Origin: Sulfitobacter donghicola DSW-25 = KCTC 12864 = JCM 14565 | GTDB lineage: Bacteria; Pseudomonadota; Alphaproteobacteria; Rhodobacterales; Rhodobacteraceae | DNA: 64,000 bases | Direction of reading: 5' to 3' | Assembly: GCF_000622405.1 (NCBI RefSeq) | Contig: NZ_JASF01000005.1 | Coordinates: 496,001-560,000, forward strand | Part shown: positions 61,580 through 64,000 of the stretch, one piece after another | Layout of the letters: every line of letters begins with the position of its first letter | Numbering within the stretch: position 1 is the first letter of the stretch | Notes under the pieces: generated by a model | Database searches by the model: none | Seen by the model: only the letters and a program-made list of their open reading frames with translations | What the model was told of the DNA's origin: nothing | Program-made: the position numbers and the translations under genes

Positions 61580-61618
61580 TTGACCGAGTTTGTCAAAATG
61601 ACTACCAATTCAGTCATT
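61580..61618. promoter_or_regulatory. Two candidate DeoR operators
   Basis: TTGAC-N7-GTCAA at 61580-61596 and AATGACT-N8-AGTCATT at 61597-61618 abut each other in the deoR/glpA-like divergent region. Both have a TGAC/GTCA core. Confidence 0.5.
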
Positions 61619-61643
61619 CCCGATTCCGATTATAGGATATCCA

Positions 61644-63077
61644 TTGGCACAGGCCCAACTGAAATCGCAGCCAAAGACCACAGCAGCCCTGTCTGATGAG
61701 GTCTTTGATGTCGCGGTGATCGGCGCTGGTGTTGTCGGCTGTGCAATGGCGCGCCGATTTACATTAGAAGGCGCAAAAGTCGCGGTGATCGAAAAGGCGA
61801 CTGACATCCTTGATGGGGCCAGCAAAGCAAACAGCGCCATCCTGCATACTGGGTTTGATGCGCCTGTTGGCTCGCTTGAATTGGACTGTATTCGCAAAGG
61901 CTATGCCGAATATGAAACGATCATGGGCGATCTGGGTTTGGTGCAAGAAAAATGCGGTGCCTTTGTTGTTGCTTGGACGCAGGCCCAGATGAACAGCCTG
62001 ACGGCGATCGAAAAACAGGCCAAGGATAACGGCATTTCCGATGTCAGCCTGATTGACGCAGATGCCTTGCAACAGGTCGAACCGAACCTAAGCAATCGTG
62101 CCATAGCTGCCCTAAAAGTCCCCCAAGAAAGCATCGTTGACCCATGGTCTGCTCCTTATGTTTATCTGCGTCAGGCGCTAGAGAACGGCGCGCAGGTTTT
62201 CCTATCTAGCGCCGTAAATAGTGGCACCTTTGACGGGCAGAACTGGCTGCTTGAAACGGATCGGGGACGATTGCGCACTGGCTTGGTGATCAATTGTGCA
62301 GGCCTTTATGGCGATATATTGGATAAGGATCTGCTGGGCCAATCGGATTTCCACATAACGCCCCGTAAAGGCCAGTTTGTCGTGTATGATAAGGCAGCCA
62401 GCGGATTGCTGAATTCAATCATCCTGCCTGTCCCGACAGAGACAACCAAAGGCGTGGTCCTTTTCCGAACCGTATTCGGGAACCTCGTTGTTGGCCCCAC
62501 CGCTGAGGATCAAACCAGCCGAAAAGACGCCTCGACCGACGAACAAGCGTTAAAGGCCTTGATGCGCGAAGGCGAAGACAAGCTACCTGAACTGGCGAAT
62601 ATGCCAGTCACTGCGGTTTATGCCGGATTACGCCCCGCCTCCGAGCGAAAAGAATACCGCATTACCCCAAGACCCGAAAAGAATTGGATCACCGTTGGCG
62701 GCATCCGTTCCACAGGGTTAAGCGCAGCGCTGGGAATCGCCCGCCACGTCTACGAGCTTTACCAAAATATGGGGGCGACACATCGCGCGATTTCTGACCC
62801 TAAAACACCAAAGGCCAACGTATTGGCCCAATCCGGCCAACGTGATTGGCGCGCCGCAGGGCATGGCGAAATCGCCTGCCATTGTGAATTGGTCACCAAC
62901 CGAGAGATTAAAGCAGCCCTGAAAGGGCCCTTGGCGGCTAAATCACTGGCGGGTTTAAAACGCCAAACCCGCGCCACGATGGGCAGATGTCAGGGGTTCT
63001 ATTGCTCTGCGCGGCTTGCCGAACTCACCGCGGGCAAGCTGGATCCGCCGATATCGCAAGAGATCGATGATGCGTAG
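61644..63077 (+). CDS. GlpA-like FAD dehydrogenase with C-terminal [2Fe-2S] domain
   Basis: 477 residues starting with TTG. FAD-binding GAGVVGCAMARRF opens a DAO-type fold related to glycerol-3-phosphate dehydrogenase and L-2-hydroxyglutarate oxidase. GLRPASERKEYRITP and VGGIRSTGLSAALGIA mark the second FAD contact. The C-terminus adds a BFD-like [2Fe-2S] domain with Cys412, Cys414, Cys449 and Cys454. Such proteins usually act with the GlpB/HcnA-type FAD protein encoded next. Substrate likely a glycerol-phosphate-like or 2-hydroxyacid compound. Confidence 0.85.
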   Translation: MAQAQLKSQPKTTAALSDEVFDVAVIGAGVVGCAMARRFTLEGAKVAVIEKATDILDGASKANSAILHTGFDAPVGSLELDCIRKGYAEYETIMGDLGLVQEKCGAFVVAWTQAQMNSLTAIEKQAKDNGISDVSLIDADALQQVEPNLSNRAIAALKVPQESIVDPWSAPYVYLRQALENGAQVFLSSAVNSGTFDGQNWLLETDRGRLRTGLVINCAGLYGDILDKDLLGQSDFHITPRKGQFVVYDKAASGLLNSIILPVPTETTKGVVLFRTVFGNLVVGPTAEDQTSRKDASTDEQALKALMREGEDKLPELANMPVTAVYAGLRPASERKEYRITPRPEKNWITVGGIRSTGLSAALGIARHVYELYQNMGATHRAISDPKTPKANVLAQSGQRDWRAAGHGEIACHCELVTNREIKAALKGPLAAKSLAGLKRQTRATMGRCQGFYCSARLAELTAGKLDPPISQEIDDA

Positions 63078-64000
63078 CCGCTCCTTGGGCGAGGCCCATT
63101 CAATTGATGTGGCGTTGATTGGTGCTGGTCCATCAGGTTTGGCTGCGGCGACCGCGCTAAAAGAGGCAGGCGTTGAGCGGGTTGTAGTATTAGAACGTGA
63201 ACCACAGGCTGGCGGCATTCCGCGCCATTGCGGCCACCCGCCGTTTGGCATGCGCGAATTCAAACAGGTGCTTACAGGGCCAGCCTATGCTGCGCGGCTT
63301 GTCAAAACGGCGCTAGACGCTGGCGTGGAAATATACACGGGCACCACAGTTACCGAGGCCCTCCCAAACGGCGTTCTATCCGTTGCGACAACAGACGGGC
63401 TGCATCAGATTTCGGCGTCGCGGATCATCTATGCCACAGGGATGCGCGAAACACCTAGATCAGCCCGCCTGATTTCGGGCGCGCGGGTTCAGGGGGTACT
63501 GAACACCGGCGCACTTCAATCCATGGTTTACCTGAAACACCGCCGCCCCTTTTCCAACCCAGTCATCATAGGGTCTGAATTGGTCGCCTTTTCTGCCATC
63601 ATGACCTGCCGCCACGCGGGCATTCGCCCCATCGCGATGATCGAGGCCAATCCAAAGATATCGGCCCCTTGGCCTTGCGCGTTTTATCCTAGGTTTTTGG
63701 GCGTCCGCCTTTTGACCCAAACGCGGCTGGTACAGATTAACGGCGACAAAACCGTTGAAGGGGTCACAATCGCGGGCCCCGACGGGCAGACAAAACAAAT
63801 CGCTTGCGATGGCGTGATTTTGAGTGGAGACTTCACTCCTGAAGCCGCTTTAGCCCGCAGTGGTCACCTTGAGATCGACTTGGCAACTGGCGGTCCTCAT
63901 GTTGACCAATGGAGCCAATGTTCTGACCCCACATATTTCGCCACTGGCAATCTGTTGCCTCCGATCAAAACCGCCGGAAAAAGCTGGGCCGAAGGCCGCA
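63067..64000 (+). CDS. NAD(P)/FAD-dependent oxidoreductase (partial at window edge)
   Basis: 311 codons visible, open at the right edge. It starts at ATG 63067 or 63070, inside the last codons of the preceding gene (overlap 8-11 bp), so it is coupled. FAD motif GAGPSGLAAATALKEAG and a conserved GGIPRHCGHPPFG characteristic of the HcnA/opine-oxidase and GlpA-partner group. STOP is outside. It should form a complex with the GlpA-like BFD protein; a small DUF1667-type protein often follows in such operons. Confidence 0.85.
   Translation, partial: MMRSRSLGEAHSIDVALIGAGPSGLAAATALKEAGVERVVVLEREPQAGGIPRHCGHPPFGMREFKQVLTGPAYAARLVKTALDAGVEIYTGTTVTEALPNGVLSVATTDGLHQISASRIIYATGMRETPRSARLISGARVQGVLNTGALQSMVYLKHRRPFSNPVIIGSELVAFSAIMTCRHAGIRPIAMIEANPKISAPWPCAFYPRFLGVRLLTQTRLVQINGDKTVEGVTIAGPDGQTKQIACDGVILSGDFTPEAALARSGHLEIDLATGGPHVDQWSQCSDPTYFATGNLLPPIKTAGKSWAEGR

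Overview
The window looks like a chromosomal segment of a marine Roseobacter-group alphaproteobacterium. This is inferred from gene content (TRAP and dipeptide-type importers, a fused MrpAB antiporter, glutathione-dependent formaldehyde dehydrogenase, DUF2927/TelA/XpaC genes), from moderate GC, and from the resemblance of the predicted proteins to Rhodobacterales families. I see no phage, plasmid or insertion-sequence genes and no CRISPR array. It carries one tRNA gene and no rRNA.

Layout. 1-9.9 kb: start of gatC, tadA and rluB (translation and RNA modification), then a long + strand run: terC, a 29-residue membrane peptide, an XpaC-like protein, TelA, a DUF2927 lipoprotein, an SPFH-GYF protein, a zinc-ribbon membrane protein, a nitroreductase and dtd. 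The middle of this run looks like a membrane or envelope stress module and is the best candidate here for a poorly described system. 9.9-18 kb (minus strand): a type I secretion operon consisting of a 1063-residue Ig-repeat protein, a TolC-family lipoprotein, a LapB-type ABC exporter and an HlyD-type adaptor. 18-26.4 kb: a CocE/NonD hydrolase, a complete family-5 (dipeptide/opine type) ABC importer and an alkaline-phosphatase-superfamily phosphodiesterase. 26.4-31.9 kb (minus): an HSL-type esterase, an acyl-CoA synthetase, a BON-LysM protein, an MsbA-like ABC exporter and tRNA-Gly(TCC).

31.9-38.2 kb (minus): three overlapping genes for a maleate-isomerase-like protein, an M24 metallohydrolase and a PLP lyase. 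They are followed by a periplasmic molybdenum hydroxylase of the isoquinoline 1-oxidoreductase type with a diheme cytochrome c. A divergent TetR regulator and two matching operator-like palindromes lie at 38.36-38.42 kb. 39-42.2 kb: frmA, an epimerase-like protein and a divergent LysR regulator. 42.2-48.1 kb (minus): a complete Mrp cation/proton antiporter operon (AB fusion, C, D, E, F, G) with translationally overlapping genes. 48.3-51.1 kb (minus): an SDR, an aldehyde dehydrogenase and a carboxymuconolactone-decarboxylase-like protein.

51.4-59.2 kb: a redoxin-like protein, then a FadR-type GntR regulator divergent from a TRAP transporter operon. That operon also encodes a GlcG/HbpS-like protein, a 3-hydroxyisobutyrate-dehydrogenase-family reductase, an SDR, a KdgF-like cupin and a KDG-kinase-like PfkB kinase. 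The set is consistent with uptake of unsaturated or deoxy-keto uronates (from alginate, pectin or similar) and their conversion to KDPG, although no lyase or KDPG aldolase is present. 59.4-64 kb: a DUF3179 lipoprotein, a DeoR regulator, and a divergent pair of FAD proteins of the GlpA (with [2Fe-2S] BFD-like tail) and GlpB/HcnA type, the second cut by the window edge.

Functional assignments rest on motif reading only. No database search was possible.
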